From the NCBI GenBank assembly GCA_009693995.1, contig SHWA01000010.1, positions 1 to 39,394 on the forward strand: a DNA stretch of 39,394 nt, given 5' to 3'. The notes beneath the pieces were generated by a model, which did not search any database, was not told where the DNA came from, and worked only from the letters and a program-made list of their open reading frames with translations. The translations under genes were made by a program, and so were the position numbers. The stretch comes from Alphaproteobacteria bacterium. Lineage in GTDB: Bacteria > Pseudomonadota > Alphaproteobacteria > SHWA01. Shown here piece by piece: positions 23,480 through 31,903 of the stretch; within the stretch, counting starts at the first letter, position 1; the number at the start of each line of letters is the position of its first letter.

Positions 23480-24760
23480 TCATTTGAGCGCTTCGTCCAC
23501 CCGGCGGGCGTGGGCGAGCAGGTCGTAGTCGTCCCAGCGCCGCGCCACCAGTTGCGCGCCGATGGGGAGCCCGGTCGGCCCGGTGAAGGCCGGCACCGTC
23601 AGGCACGGCAGGTCCATGACGTGCCAGATGGAGTTGAACCAGACCGCCCCCGTTTCGGTCAGGCCGAGGTCGGCCTCGCCGATGGAACTCGGCGCGTAAA
23701 TCAGGTCGAAGTCCGCGAACACCGCGGTGATCTCGTGGCGCAGCCGCTCCACGTCGCGCTTGCGGCGCACGTGGTCGGCGAAGGGGATCGAGCGCCCGTG
23801 GGCGAACATGCTCAAAATGGGCGACGACATGTTCTCCTTGTGGGCGAAGTGCTCGTGGGCGAGGTCGCGGGCCAGGTCGTAGGAGATGATGTTCCAGATC
23901 AGGTCCTGAGCGGCATCGAACGCCGCCGGCAGCTTGAGTTCGGTGACGCTGAAGCCGGCCTTGGCGAGCTTGGCGGCGCCGCCCTCGATGGCAGCCCGGC
24001 CCGCCGGCGTCGCCTTGTCCCAATAGGGGGTGCGGCAGAAGGCGAGGCGAGGCGGCTTCGGCATGCGCCGCCCCGGCTTCGGCACCGCTTGCGCCATCAG
24101 CACGGAGAAGAACAGCTCCGCGTCGTCGATCGAGCGCGCCATGATGCCGAGGGTGTCGAAGCTCTCCGAAATGTGGCAGGCGCCGACGAGCGGGATCGCG
24201 CCGAAGGTCGGCTTGAAGCCGTAGACCCCGCAATAGGAGGCCGGCCGGATCATCGAGCCGGCGGTCTGGCTGCCGACCGCCAGCGGCACCTGGAAGTCGG
24301 CGACCGCCGCCGCCGAGCCGCTGGAGGAGCCGCCCGGCGTATGCGCCCGGTTGTGCGGGTTGGAGGTCTTGCCGGGATAGCGCCCGGCGAACTCGGTGGT
24401 CACCGTCTTGCCGAGGACCACGCCGCCGGCCTCCTTGGCCAGGGCGACGGATGCCGCATCGGCGGTCGGGCGCCGCCCCAGATGTACGCGGCTGCCGAAG
24501 GCGGTCGGCATGTCGGCGGTATCGATGATGTCCTTGAAGCCGATGGGGACGCCGTGGAGGGCGCCGGCCGGCTTGACGCGATCGCACTCGCGCGCCTGGC
24601 GCAGCGCCAACTCGGGGTTCCAATATTCCCACGCGCCGACGGTGGATTCGCGCGCCTCGATCCGGGCCAGGCACGCCTTGACCAGGGCCTCCGAGGTGAG
24701 GTCGCCGCGCGCAATCCGGGCGGCGGCTTCGGTCGCGGTCAGCCGGTTGAGCTCGTCCAT
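23480..24760 (-). CDS. Amidase (amidase-signature family)
   Basis: A 426-residue amidase with the complete Ser-cisSer-Lys triad, read as K76 (VPIGFKDIID), S145 (GGSSSGSAAA) and nucleophile S169 (VGSQTAGSMIRPASYCGV). These cytoplasmic enzymes hydrolyse amides to acid and ammonia; relatives include GatA, but the GatB/GatC genes are absent and the C-terminal half is shorter and different. The start is ATG 24760 with GGAGGGAG immediately upstream, preferred over the open frame that extends to 24997. It is transcribed divergently from the M24-fold gene across about 130 bases. That arrangement suggests shared control of two C-N-bond hydrolases. Confidence 0.88.
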   Translation of the reverse strand: MDELNRLTATEAAARIARGDLTSEALVKACLARIEARESTVGAWEYWNPELALRQARECDRVKPAGALHGVPIGFKDIIDTADMPTAFGSRVHLGRRPTADAASVALAKEAGGVVLGKTVTTEFAGRYPGKTSNPHNRAHTPGGSSSGSAAAVADFQVPLAVGSQTAGSMIRPASYCGVYGFKPTFGAIPLVGACHISESFDTLGIMARSIDDAELFFSVLMAQAVPKPGRRMPKPPRLAFCRTPYWDKATPAGRAAIEGGAAKLAKAGFSVTELKLPAAFDAAQDLIWNIISYDLARDLAHEHFAHKENMSSPILSMFAHGRSIPFADHVRRKRDVERLRHEITAVFADFDLIYAPSSIGEADLGLTETGAVWFNSIWHVMDLPCLTVPAFTGPTGLPIGAQLVARRWDDYDLLAHARRVDEALK

Positions 24761-24887
24761 GTCTCCCTCCGCAAACAGGTCGTGCCGGATGTTACCGGCT
24801 GGGGCACCAAGGCGCCACCGGCGCCTGTACCCAGGGCGGCCGATCCGGGATACTGAGGATCCGTGTCGCGCATCCCGGAGGGGCGTA

Positions 24888-26039
24888 ATGGCGCTGCATT
24901 TCACCCGCGAGGAGTTTGCCGCGCGCCAGGCGGCGGCGATCGCCGCCATGGCGGGCGCCGGGCTCGACGGCCTGCTGATGTTCCGGCAGGAGAGCATGTA
25001 CTATCTGACCGGCTACGACACATTCGGTTACTGCTTCTTCCAGTGCCTCTATCTCGGCGCCGACGGTCGCATGGTGCTGCTGACCCGGGCGCCCGACCTG
25101 CGCCAGGCGCAGCTCACCTCGACCATCGGCGACATCCGCATCTGGGTCGACCGCGAGGGCGCGACGCCCGAGCACGAGCTGCGCGGGGTGTTGGCCGAAT
25201 TGGGCGCCGGCGGCCGCGCCCTCGGGATCGAGCTCGAGGCCTATGGCCTGACCGGCGCCAATTGGGACCGGGTGCGCTGCGGGCTGGACGGCTTCTGCCG
25301 GCTCAAGGACGCCTCCCACCTCGTCAGCCGCCTGCGCGTGGTGAAGAGCCCGGCGGAGCTGGCCTATGTGCGCCGCGCCGCCGCGCTCGGCGACGCCGCC
25401 CTCGTCGAGGCCAACCGCCTCGCCACGCCGGGCGGGGACGAAGGCGAAATCCTGGCCGCCATGCAGGGCGCGGTGTTCCGCGGCGGCGGCGACTACCCGG
25501 GCAACTCGTTCATCATCGGGTTGGGCGAAGGGGCGCTGCTCTGCTGCTACTTCAGCGGCCGGCGCCGGCTGGCCGCGAGTGATCAATTGATGCTGGAGTT
25601 CGCCGGCGTCTACCGCCAGTACCACTCGGCCCTGATGCGCACCATCGTGGTCGGCCGGCCTTCGCCGCGCCAGCGCGAGATGTACGCGGTCTGCCGCGAG
25701 GCGCTCGAGGGGTGTATCGATGCGGTCCGGCCCGGGGAGACCATGGCGACCGTGTACGATCGCCACGCGGCGGTCTTCGGTCGCGCCGGCTTCGGTGCCC
25801 ATCGGTTGAATGCCTGCGGCTACAGCTTAGGCACGACCTATGCGCCGACGTGGATGGACTGGCCCATGTTCTATCGCGACAACCCGATTCCGATGCAGGC
25901 AGGCATGGTCTTATTCCTGCACATGATCCTGATGGACAGCGACAACGGTTACGGCATGGCCCTCGGCACCACGGTCACCGTGACCGAGCGCGGGTGCGGG
26001 CGCCTGTCCCAGGCCACCCTCGATCTGGTCGTGAATTAG
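24888..26039 (+). CDS. M24-fold (creatinase / ectoine-hydrolase-like) protein lacking peptidase metal ligands
   Basis: A 383-residue 'pita-bread' protein with a creatinase-type N-terminal domain (residues 1-150) and an M24 domain (about 155-380). The five metal ligands of true Xaa-Pro peptidases are all replaced. The positions read E237 (LMLEFAG) and A248 (SALMRT) for the two aspartates, no GHGIG histidine motif near 305, H345 (VLFLHMIL) for the first glutamate and about G360 for the second. The sequence GYSLGTTYAPTWMDWPM at 311-327 resembles the creatinase/ectoine-hydrolase branch, which needs no metal. A C-N hydrolase on a small zwitterion is the best guess. The start is ATG 24888 after GGAGGGG, divergent from the amidase. 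Confidence 0.85.
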   Translation: MALHFTREEFAARQAAAIAAMAGAGLDGLLMFRQESMYYLTGYDTFGYCFFQCLYLGADGRMVLLTRAPDLRQAQLTSTIGDIRIWVDREGATPEHELRGVLAELGAGGRALGIELEAYGLTGANWDRVRCGLDGFCRLKDASHLVSRLRVVKSPAELAYVRRAAALGDAALVEANRLATPGGDEGEILAAMQGAVFRGGGDYPGNSFIIGLGEGALLCCYFSGRRRLAASDQLMLEFAGVYRQYHSALMRTIVVGRPSPRQREMYAVCREALEGCIDAVRPGETMATVYDRHAAVFGRAGFGAHRLNACGYSLGTTYAPTWMDWPMFYRDNPIPMQAGMVLFLHMILMDSDNGYGMALGTTVTVTERGCGRLSQATLDLVVN

Positions 26040-26047
26040 AGGGTCGG

Positions 26048-26113
26048 ATGCCGCACCTGTTTCTATTCCTCGCCGTGCTCTGCCTCGGCCTGCTGGCGAG
26101 TTGTGTACTCTAG
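26048..26113 (+). CDS. Tiny lipobox ORF (21 residues)
   Basis: An ORF of 21 residues beginning MPHLFLFLAVL and ending LLASCVL. It has a hydrophobic core and a lipobox-like L-A-S-C three residues from the end. GAGGG precedes ATG 26048 at good spacing, 8 bases after the M24-fold gene stops. Its last 11 bases overlap the GTG start of the following lipoprotein gene in another frame. It could be a minimal lipopeptide, a leader that couples translation to the next gene, or the frameshifted remnant of an older signal peptide. It is too short to name. Confidence 0.4.
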   Translation: MPHLFLFLAVLCLGLLASCVL

Positions 26114-26945
26114 GGCGGGAGTGGCGCTGCTGCTGCTGGCACTCGCCGGCGGCTGCCAGCCGCTGCCGCGGCCCTTCGCGCCGGACCGGCTGGACGGGGT
26201 GAAGCCGCTGCCGCCGGCGCCTGCCGCGCTCGCAGGCGTGGTGATCGAACCGGTCTCCGGCCTGACGCCCATTGCCGACGAGCGCCTGCGGGCGCGCCTG
26301 CGGGCGCTTCTCGCCGCACGCGGGGTAGCCGCGACCCTGGAGAGCGGAACCGGCTACCGCCTGGTCGGCGCGAGCTTTGGCGAGCTCGCGCCGGTGCCGG
26401 CAATGCATTGGCGGCTGCACGGCCAGGACGGCGCAGTCGCGGGGGAAGGAGCGACGCCGCTGCCGGCTGACCCGGGGGCCTGGAGCGACGACCGCCTCGA
26501 CCGCGTCCTGCGCCCGGTGGCGGACCGGATCGTGAGCGGCATGACCGTGGCCAAGGGCGCCGCCGGGGCGCCGCTATCGGTGCTGGTGGAGCGCGTGAGC
26601 GGCGCCAGCGGCGATGGCGACCTAGTCCTGGCGCGGGCCATGGTGGTGGCGATCAGGGACGCAGCGGTGCCGGTTGTCACCGCGCCGGGAGACGCGACCT
26701 ACGTGATCAGCGGTGAAGTGCGCATGACGCCACCGCTCGGCGCGGTGCAAGAGGTCGAAATCCAATGGACGGTGCTGGCGCCCGACGGCCGCCGGCTGGG
26801 CGTGGTGCGCCAGGCCAACCGGGTTCCCTCGGGCAGCCTGCAGGCGCGCTGGGGTGCGACGGCGCGGGCGGTCGCGCTGGCCGCCGCCGAGGACATCCTC
26901 GGCCTGGTCCGCCACGCCGCAGGACCGCCTCATGCGCCGCGGTAA
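26103..26945 (+). CDS. Lipoprotein of unknown function
   Basis: A 280-residue predicted lipoprotein from GTG 26103: MYSRAGVALLLLALAGGC, with lipobox L-A-G-G-C at residues 14-18, so it should be lipidated and held in a membrane facing the periplasm. GTG 26121 is an alternative start directly before the hydrophobic core. The mature part has repeated beta-like segments (VVIEPVSGL, YRLVGASFGELAP, YVISGEVRMTP, VEIQWTVLAPDGRRLG). They resemble small envelope lipoproteins of the kind that bind other envelope parts, but I do not recognise the family. It overlaps the tiny lipobox ORF by 11 bases and ends 110 bases before prs. Confidence 0.7.
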   Translation: MYSRAGVALLLLALAGGCQPLPRPFAPDRLDGVKPLPPAPAALAGVVIEPVSGLTPIADERLRARLRALLAARGVAATLESGTGYRLVGASFGELAPVPAMHWRLHGQDGAVAGEGATPLPADPGAWSDDRLDRVLRPVADRIVSGMTVAKGAAGAPLSVLVERVSGASGDGDLVLARAMVVAIRDAAVPVVTAPGDATYVISGEVRMTPPLGAVQEVEIQWTVLAPDGRRLGVVRQANRVPSGSLQARWGATARAVALAAAEDILGLVRHAAGPPHAPR

Positions 26946-27055
26946 GCGGATTTACAGGGCCTGGCCCGGTTGCTAGAGTGCGCCCGCCCAGGCACCAGGG
27001 GAATTTTCCCAGATAATCCCCGCGACGACCACGGCGCATCCGGGAGCGAGGCCGC

Positions 27056-27988
27056 ATGAAGATTGTCGCCGGCAACAGCAATGCGCCGCTGGCCCAGGCG
27101 ATCTCGGAAGGCCTCAAGCTGCCGCTCACCCGGGCCAACATCCGCCGCTTCTCGGATCTGGAGGTATTCGTCGAGATCCTCGAGAACGTGCGCGGCGAGG
27201 ACGTGTTCATCATCCAGTCGACGTCCTATCCGGCCAACGACAACCTGATGGAACTCCTGGTCTGTATGGATGCCTTGAAACGGGCCTCCGCTCGGCGCGT
27301 GACCGCGGTGATGCCCTATTTCGGTTACGCCCGACAGGACCGCAAGCAGGGGCCGCGCACGCCGATCTCGGCCAAGCTGGTGGCCAACCTGCTGACCACC
27401 TCGGGCGCCAACCGGGTGCTCACCCTCGACTTGCACGCGGGCCAGATCCAGGGGTTCTTCGACATCCCCGTGGACAATCTCTATGCCATGCCGGTGATGA
27501 TCAAGGACGTGAAGGAGCGCTACGATGGCGCGGACTTGGTGGTGGTCTCGCCGGACGTCGGCGGCGTGGTGCGGGCGCGCGCCTACGCCAAGCGGCTTGA
27601 CGCCGATCTCGCGATCGTCGATAAGCGCCGCGAGCGCGCCGGCGTTTCCGAGGTGATGAACATCATCGGCGACGTCCAGGGGCGCCAGTGCCTGATCGTC
27701 GACGACATCGTCGATTCGGGTGGAACGCTCTGCAACGCGGCCCAGGCGCTGATCGACAAGGGCGCCCAGTCGGTGGTGGCCTATGTGGCGCATGGCGTCC
27801 TCTCGGGTGGCGCGGTCGCGCGGGTAGCCGCATCCGCCCTGAGTTCACTGGTGATCACCGACAGTATCCGGCCGAACCAGGCGGTGCGTCAGGCGTCCAA
27901 CATCCAGGTGCTGTCGATCGCCGAGCTGATCGGCGAGGCGATGCGCCGGATCAGCGAGGAGACATCGGTGTCGAGCCTGTTCGACTAG
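27056..27988 (+). CDS. prs: Ribose-phosphate pyrophosphokinase
   Basis: A 310-residue enzyme making PRPP from ribose 5-phosphate and ATP, for nucleotide, histidine and tryptophan synthesis. Motifs are [10 protein letters not shown] at 32-41, [18 protein letters not shown] at 88-105, H127 in [12 protein letters not shown], and the PRPP loop [11 protein letters not shown] at 214-224. Length is typical for class I. The start is ATG 27056, with GGGAGCGAGG upstream. A GATAAT box at 27012-27017 could be a -10 element, but no clear -35 is seen. It opens a conserved housekeeping run: L25 follows after 25 bases. Confidence 0.95.
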   Translation: MKIVAGNSNAPLAQAISEGLKLPLTRANIRRFSDLEVFVEILENVRGEDVFIIQSTSYPANDNLMELLVCMDALKRASARRVTAVMPYFGYARQDRKQGPRTPISAKLVANLLTTSGANRVLTLDLHAGQIQGFFDIPVDNLYAMPVMIKDVKERYDGADLVVVSPDVGGVVRARAYAKRLDADLAIVDKRRERAGVSEVMNIIGDVQGRQCLIVDDIVDSGGTLCNAAQALIDKGAQSVVAYVAHGVLSGGAVARVAASALSSLVITDSIRPNQAVRQASNIQVLSIAELIGEAMRRISEETSVSSLFD

Positions 27989-28013
27989 GCACGGCCGGTA
28001 AAGGAGCGGGACG

Positions 28014-28715
28014 ATGAACCAGGTCACCGAATTCGCAGCCACTCCCCGCAGCCGCGGCGGCACCGGGGTCGCGCGCGCCTGCCGGCGTTCGGGAAACATC
28101 CCAGCGATCGTCTATGGCGGCGACGCCCAGCCGATCATGATCGAGGTGGCGGGCACGACCTTGGCGCGCGAGATGGGGCGGGCCGGATTTTTCCGCCGGC
28201 TGTTCGATCTCAAGGTCGGATCGGAGACCATGCGCGTGCTGCCGCGGATGGTGCAGCTCCATCCGGTGACGGACGCGCCAATCCATGTCGATTTCATGCG
28301 GCTCGGCACGCGCGCGACGCTCCGGGTCTCGGTTCCGATCGTGTTCCTCGACCAGGACAAAAGCCCGGGTCTCAAGCGCGGCGGCGTGCTGAACGTGGTG
28401 CGGCACCAGATCGAAGTGCGGTGCCCGGCCAATGCTATCCCGGACACGTTCCAGGCGAGCGTGGCGGGCCTCGAGATCGGCGACAGCATCCACATCGGCG
28501 CGGTCACGTTGCCCGAGGGCGTGCGGCCCACCATCCGTGAGCGCGACTTCACCATCGCCTCGATCGCCGCGCCGACCGTGGTCAAGGCGGAAGCCGCGGC
28601 GGCAGCGGCGGCGGCAGTGGTGGCGGCGGCGGCGGCGGCCGAGGCCGAAACCGTGGAAGGCGAGGCGCCCGCAGCCGCGCCAGCGGCGGCTCCGGCGGCC
28701 GAAACCAAGTCCTGA
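28014..28715 (+). CDS. rplY: 50S ribosomal protein L25 (long, CTC type)
   Basis: A 233-residue L25/TL5/CTC protein that binds 5S rRNA. Residues of about 1-95 are the RNA-binding L25 domain (ARACRRSGNIPAIVYGG, RVLPRMVQLHPVTDAPIHVDFMR). Residues of about 100-190 are the beta-rich C-terminal domain ending FTIASIAAPTV. The last 40 residues are an Ala/Glu-rich low-complexity tail of a kind common in alphaproteobacterial L25. AAGGAG precedes ATG 28014. The gene lies between prs and pth, the usual alphaproteobacterial order. Confidence 0.94.
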   Translation: MNQVTEFAATPRSRGGTGVARACRRSGNIPAIVYGGDAQPIMIEVAGTTLAREMGRAGFFRRLFDLKVGSETMRVLPRMVQLHPVTDAPIHVDFMRLGTRATLRVSVPIVFLDQDKSPGLKRGGVLNVVRHQIEVRCPANAIPDTFQASVAGLEIGDSIHIGAVTLPEGVRPTIRERDFTIASIAAPTVVKAEAAAAAAAAVVAAAAAAEAETVEGEAPAAAPAAAPAAETKS

Positions 28716-28716
28716 A

Positions 28717-28757
28717 CCCGCCCCTGGCGGGCGCTCCCGCGCCGCCGGCGGCGCGGG
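28717..28757 (+). terminator. Two adjacent GC-rich hairpins between rplY and pth
   Basis: The first is CCCGCC-CCT-GGCGGG (28717-28731), starting 2 bases after the L25 stop. The second is the perfect 22-base palindrome formed by CCCGCGCCGCC (28736-28746) and its complement (28747-28757). Neither is followed by a T run, so they may be a partial terminator, a processing site or 3'-end protection rather than a full stop. Confidence 0.45.
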
Positions 28758-28785
28758 TCGAACGGGTCCGCTGGGAAGGTCCGCC

Positions 28786-29406
28786 ATGCTCATGCTGCTG
28801 GTCGCGGGACTGGGCAATCCGGGACCGGAATACGAGGGCAATCGCCACAATGTCGGTTACCTGGCGATCGACGCCATCGCCAAGCGCCATGGCCTCGGCC
28901 CATCGCGCCGCCGCTTCCAGGGCAAGCTGGCGGAGGGCGAGATCGCGGGAGTCCGCATCCTGCTCCTCAAGCCCATGACCTATATGAACCGCTCGGGCGA
29001 CGCCATCACCGCCGCCACGGCGTTCTACAAGATCACGCCCGCGCGCGTGCTCGTCATCCACGACGAACTCGACCTGGAGTTCGGTAAGGTGCGGGCGAAG
29101 ACTGGCGGCGGGACCGCGGGGCACAACGGACTCAGGTCCATCGACAGCCACATCGGCCCCGGCTTCCGGCGCATTCGCATCGGCATCGGTCGGCCTGAGT
29201 CCAAGGACGACGTGCTCAATTACGTGCTGCAGGATTTTGCCAAGGCGGAGTGCGAGCCCATGGGTCGCGTGGTCGCCGCGGTCGCCGAGGCGTTCCCGCT
29301 CATCGTCGCCGGCCACGACGCCGAGTTCATGACCAAGGTCGCGCTCCTCACCCAGCCCGAGCGCCCCAAGCCGCCCAAGGGAGTGCCGCCGGCCGATGGG
29401 GTTTAG
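28786..29406 (+). CDS. pth: Peptidyl-tRNA hydrolase
   Basis: A 206-residue enzyme releasing peptides from prematurely dropped peptidyl-tRNA. Conserved active-site residues are visible: N11 in AGLGNPGPEYEGNRHNVGY, the catalytic H21 in the same segment, and the GGGTAGHNGLRSI loop. KPMTYMNRSG is also typical. ATG 28786 follows GGGAAG by 7 bases; ATG 28792 is an alternative. The last 11 bases overlap the start of ychF, so translation of the two is probably coupled. Confidence 0.95.
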   Translation: MLMLLVAGLGNPGPEYEGNRHNVGYLAIDAIAKRHGLGPSRRRFQGKLAEGEIAGVRILLLKPMTYMNRSGDAITAATAFYKITPARVLVIHDELDLEFGKVRAKTGGGTAGHNGLRSIDSHIGPGFRRIRIGIGRPESKDDVLNYVLQDFAKAECEPMGRVVAAVAEAFPLIVAGHDAEFMTKVALLTQPERPKPPKGVPPADGV

Positions 29407-30496
29407 GTGCGGCATCGTCGGCTTGCCCAACGTCGGCAAGTCGACCCTGTTCAATGCGTTGACCGCGACCGCCGCCGCGGCGGCCTCGAACTATCCCTTC
29501 TGCACCATCGAGCCGAACGTCGGCCGGGTGCCGGTGCCGGACCCTCGGCTCGACCGCCTCGCGGCGATTGCCCGCTCGGCTCTGATAGTGCCGACCCAGA
29601 TCGACATCGTCGATATCGCCGGGCTGGTACGGGGCGCGTCCCGGGGCGAGGGGCTCGGCAACCAGTTCCTCGGCCAGATCCGCGAGGTCGACGCCATCCT
29701 GCACGTACTGCGCTGCTTCGTAGATACCGAAATCACCCATGTGGCAGGCCGGATCGACCCGATCGCGGACGCCGAGGTGGTCGAGACCGAGCTGATGCTG
29801 GCCGACCTCGACAGCCTGGAGCGGCGCGCCGAGCGCGCGGCCAAGCGCGCCCGCGGCGGCGACAAGGAAGCCAAGGCCGAGATCGACCTGGCTGAACGCA
29901 CATCCAGCGAGCTGCGCGCCGGTCGCCCGGCGCGGCGGTTGCTGGCGGAGGGGGTCAGCACGGCGGCGCTCCGCTCACTCAAACTCCTCAGCACCAAGCC
30001 GGTGCTCTATGTCTGCAACGTCGCCGAGGCCGAGGCGGCCACCGGCAACGCGTGGACGCGGGCGGCCGAGGAGCGCGCCGCCCAGATGGGCGCGAGCGCC
30101 CTAGTCATCAGCGCCGCGATCGAGGCGGAGGTGGCCGCGATCGGGGAGCGCGAGGAACGGCTCGCCTTCCTGCATTCCCTCGGATCGACGGAGCCCGGCC
30201 TCGACCGGGTCATCCACGCGGGCTACCGCCTGCTCGACCTGGTCACCTTCTTCACCACCGGGCCGAAGCAGGCGCGCGCTTGGACCGTGCGCGCCGGGGC
30301 GACCGCGTCCGAGGCGGCCGGGGTGATCCATACCGACTTCGAGCGCGGCTTCATCCGCGCCGAGACCATCACCTATCAGGATTTCATCGCCTGCGGCGGC
30401 GAAGTGGGCGCGCGCGAGGCCGGGCGGATGCGCCTCGAGGGGCGCGATTACGTGGTCCAGGACGGCGATGTTTTCTATTTCCGTTTCAATGTATAA
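29396..30496 (+). CDS. ychF: Redox-regulated ATPase / GTPase YchF (OLA1 family)
   Basis: A 366-residue Obg-family NTPase associated with ribosomes and stress adaptation. The P-loop is GLPNVGKST at 9-17, the switch region DIVDIAGLVRGASRGEGLGNQFL follows, and the C-terminal TGS/ubiquitin-like domain contains FIRAETITYQDF and ends DVFYFRFNV. The guanine-specificity motif NKxD is replaced by N-V-A-E (YVCNVAE), which is the known feature giving YchF its ATP preference. It overlaps pth by 11 bases. Confidence 0.95.
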   Translation: MGFRCGIVGLPNVGKSTLFNALTATAAAAASNYPFCTIEPNVGRVPVPDPRLDRLAAIARSALIVPTQIDIVDIAGLVRGASRGEGLGNQFLGQIREVDAILHVLRCFVDTEITHVAGRIDPIADAEVVETELMLADLDSLERRAERAAKRARGGDKEAKAEIDLAERTSSELRAGRPARRLLAEGVSTAALRSLKLLSTKPVLYVCNVAEAEAATGNAWTRAAEERAAQMGASALVISAAIEAEVAAIGEREERLAFLHSLGSTEPGLDRVIHAGYRLLDLVTFFTTGPKQARAWTVRAGATASEAAGVIHTDFERGFIRAETITYQDFIACGGEVGAREAGRMRLEGRDYVVQDGDVFYFRFNV

Positions 30497-30535
30497 CGCT
30501 GCCCAGAAACGCATCGGGTAGGGGGAGGACCAACC

Positions 30536-31204
30536 ATGGGCAAGATGATCACGCTGACGGCGAAGGACGGGTTCGCGATGGACGCTTATCTCGCCGAGCC
30601 GGCGGGGAAGCCCAAGGCGGGGCTGGTGGTGATTCAGGAGATCTTCGGCGTCAATGCCCATATCCAAGCGGTCGCCGATGGCTACGCCAAGGACGGTTAT
30701 CTCGCGATCGCCCCGGCGCTGTTCGATCGCGCCGAGAAGAATGTGAACCTGGGTTACGTCGGCGCCGAGCGCCAGCATGGCATCGACCTGATGGGCAAGA
30801 TGAACTGGGAGACCACCGCGAATGTCGACGTGCCGGCGGCGATCGCCGCCGTGCGCAAAGCGGGCAAGGTGGGCGTGGTCGGATATTGCTGGGGCGGTAC
30901 CATCACCTGGCTCGCCGCCACCCGGCTCGGGGTCGACGCCGCCGTCTGCTACTACGGCGGGCGCATCGCCAATTACCTGGGTGAGAAGCCGGCCTGCCCG
31001 GTGATGATGCACTTCGGCACCAAGGACGCCTCGATCCCCATGGACACCGTGGAGAAGATCAAGGCAGCGCAGCCGGGGGCCACCTACCACATCTACGCGG
31101 CCGGGCACGGGTTCAATTGCGATCATCGCGCCGACTACGACGCGGCCTGCGCCCAGCAAGCGCGCGAGCGCACGCTCATGTTCTTCGCCAAGCACCTCGG
31201 TTGA
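30536..31204 (+). CDS. Dienelactone hydrolase family protein, copy 1
   Basis: A 222-residue alpha/beta hydrolase with the cysteine-nucleophile triad of dienelactone hydrolase: C118 (GYCWGG), D164 (GTKDASIP) and H191 (GHGFNC). E35 in VVIQEIFGVN is the family's helper glutamate. Known members open the dienelactone of chloroaromatic pathways; many homologues act on other esters. ATG 30536 is preceded by GGGGGAGGA. It is followed 19 bases later by a second copy with the triad at exactly the same positions. It follows ychF by 39 bases and may be transcribed with it. Confidence 0.9.
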   Translation: MGKMITLTAKDGFAMDAYLAEPAGKPKAGLVVIQEIFGVNAHIQAVADGYAKDGYLAIAPALFDRAEKNVNLGYVGAERQHGIDLMGKMNWETTANVDVPAAIAAVRKAGKVGVVGYCWGGTITWLAATRLGVDAAVCYYGGRIANYLGEKPACPVMMHFGTKDASIPMDTVEKIKAAQPGATYHIYAAGHGFNCDHRADYDAACAQQARERTLMFFAKHLG

Positions 31205-31223
31205 TCGAGGCAGGGAGGCGGGG

Positions 31224-31892
31224 GTGGGCGAGCGTATCGATCTGACCACCGACGACGGCTTCAAACTTGGCGCCTACCGGGCAGAGCCGGCCGGCAAGGC
31301 GCGGGGCGGCGTGGTCATCATGCACGAGGCGTTCGGCATGAACGCCCACATCCGCGACATGTGCGAGCGCTATGCCGCCTTCGGCTACCTCGCCGTCGCC
31401 CCGGCGCTTTACGACCGGGTGCAGAAGGGCGTCGAGGTGCCAGGCTACAGCCCGGATGATCTGGAAGGTGCGCTGGTGCTGCGCAAGGGCCGCGACTGGA
31501 ACCAGTCGGTCGGTGACATGAAGGCGGCGGTCGCGGCGGCCCGCGCCGCGGGAAACGTGGGCGTGGTCGGCTATTGCTGGGGCGGATCGCTCGCCTGGCT
31601 GGCGGCGACCCGGCTCGGCGTGCAGGCGGCGATCGCCTATTACGCCGGTCAGATCATCCAGTTCGTGGACGAGCGGCCGACCTGCCCGGTGATGATGCAT
31701 TTCGCCGAGCGCGACATCTACGTGCCGGTGAAGGACATCCCTGTCATCCAGGCCAAGCACCCCGAGGCGACGGTCTACCGTTACGACGCCAACCATGGCT
31801 TCAATTGCGATCACCGGGTCGACTACAGCCCGGCCGACGCCAAGCTGGCGCAAGAACGGACCCGCGAACTGCTGGCGCGGGCGGTCGGCTGA
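31224..31892 (+). CDS. Dienelactone hydrolase family protein, copy 2
   Basis: A 222-residue paralogue of copy 1, of the same length and with the same triad positions (C118 in GYCWGG, D164 in AERDIYVP, H191 in NHGFNC). The helper glutamate is E35 in MHEAFGMN. The start is GTG 31224, with GGGAGG upstream. It differs most in the segment 65-95 (QKGVEVPGYSPDD...) that covers the active site in this family, so the two enzymes probably have different substrates. Its TGA lies in a small palindrome shared with the stop of the convergent hydratase gene. Confidence 0.9.
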   Translation: MGERIDLTTDDGFKLGAYRAEPAGKARGGVVIMHEAFGMNAHIRDMCERYAAFGYLAVAPALYDRVQKGVEVPGYSPDDLEGALVLRKGRDWNQSVGDMKAAVAAARAAGNVGVVGYCWGGSLAWLAATRLGVQAAIAYYAGQIIQFVDERPTCPVMMHFAERDIYVPVKDIPVIQAKHPEATVYRYDANHGFNCDHRVDYSPADAKLAQERTRELLARAVG

Positions 31893-31903
31893 CGGCTCAG
31901 CCG
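31886..31903. terminator. Small bidirectional hairpin holding two stop codons
   Basis: CGGCTGA (31886-31892), loop CGGC, TCAGCCG (31897-31903). The left arm ends with the TGA of dienelactone hydrolase copy 2; the right arm is the reverse complement of the TGA of the convergent hydratase. It may serve both genes, but no T run is present on either side. Confidence 0.4.

Noticed and set aside
23301..24674. A 457-codon minus-strand frame over the amidase region
   Set aside because: It runs in the wrong frame over the amidase gene and into the opposite strand of the zinc dehydrogenase. No motif is present, whereas the amidase frame has a full catalytic triad.
24396..24887. N-terminal extension of the M24-fold frame by 164 codons
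   Set aside because: The extension is antisense to the amidase gene and low in conserved features. ATG 24888 has GGAGGGG at the right distance and begins at the normal creatinase-type N-terminus.
28580..28715. GCG/GCC-rich simple repeat at the end of rplY as a mobile or repeat element
   Set aside because: It encodes the Ala/Glu tail usual in alphaproteobacterial L25 and stays in frame to the stop; it is low-complexity coding sequence.
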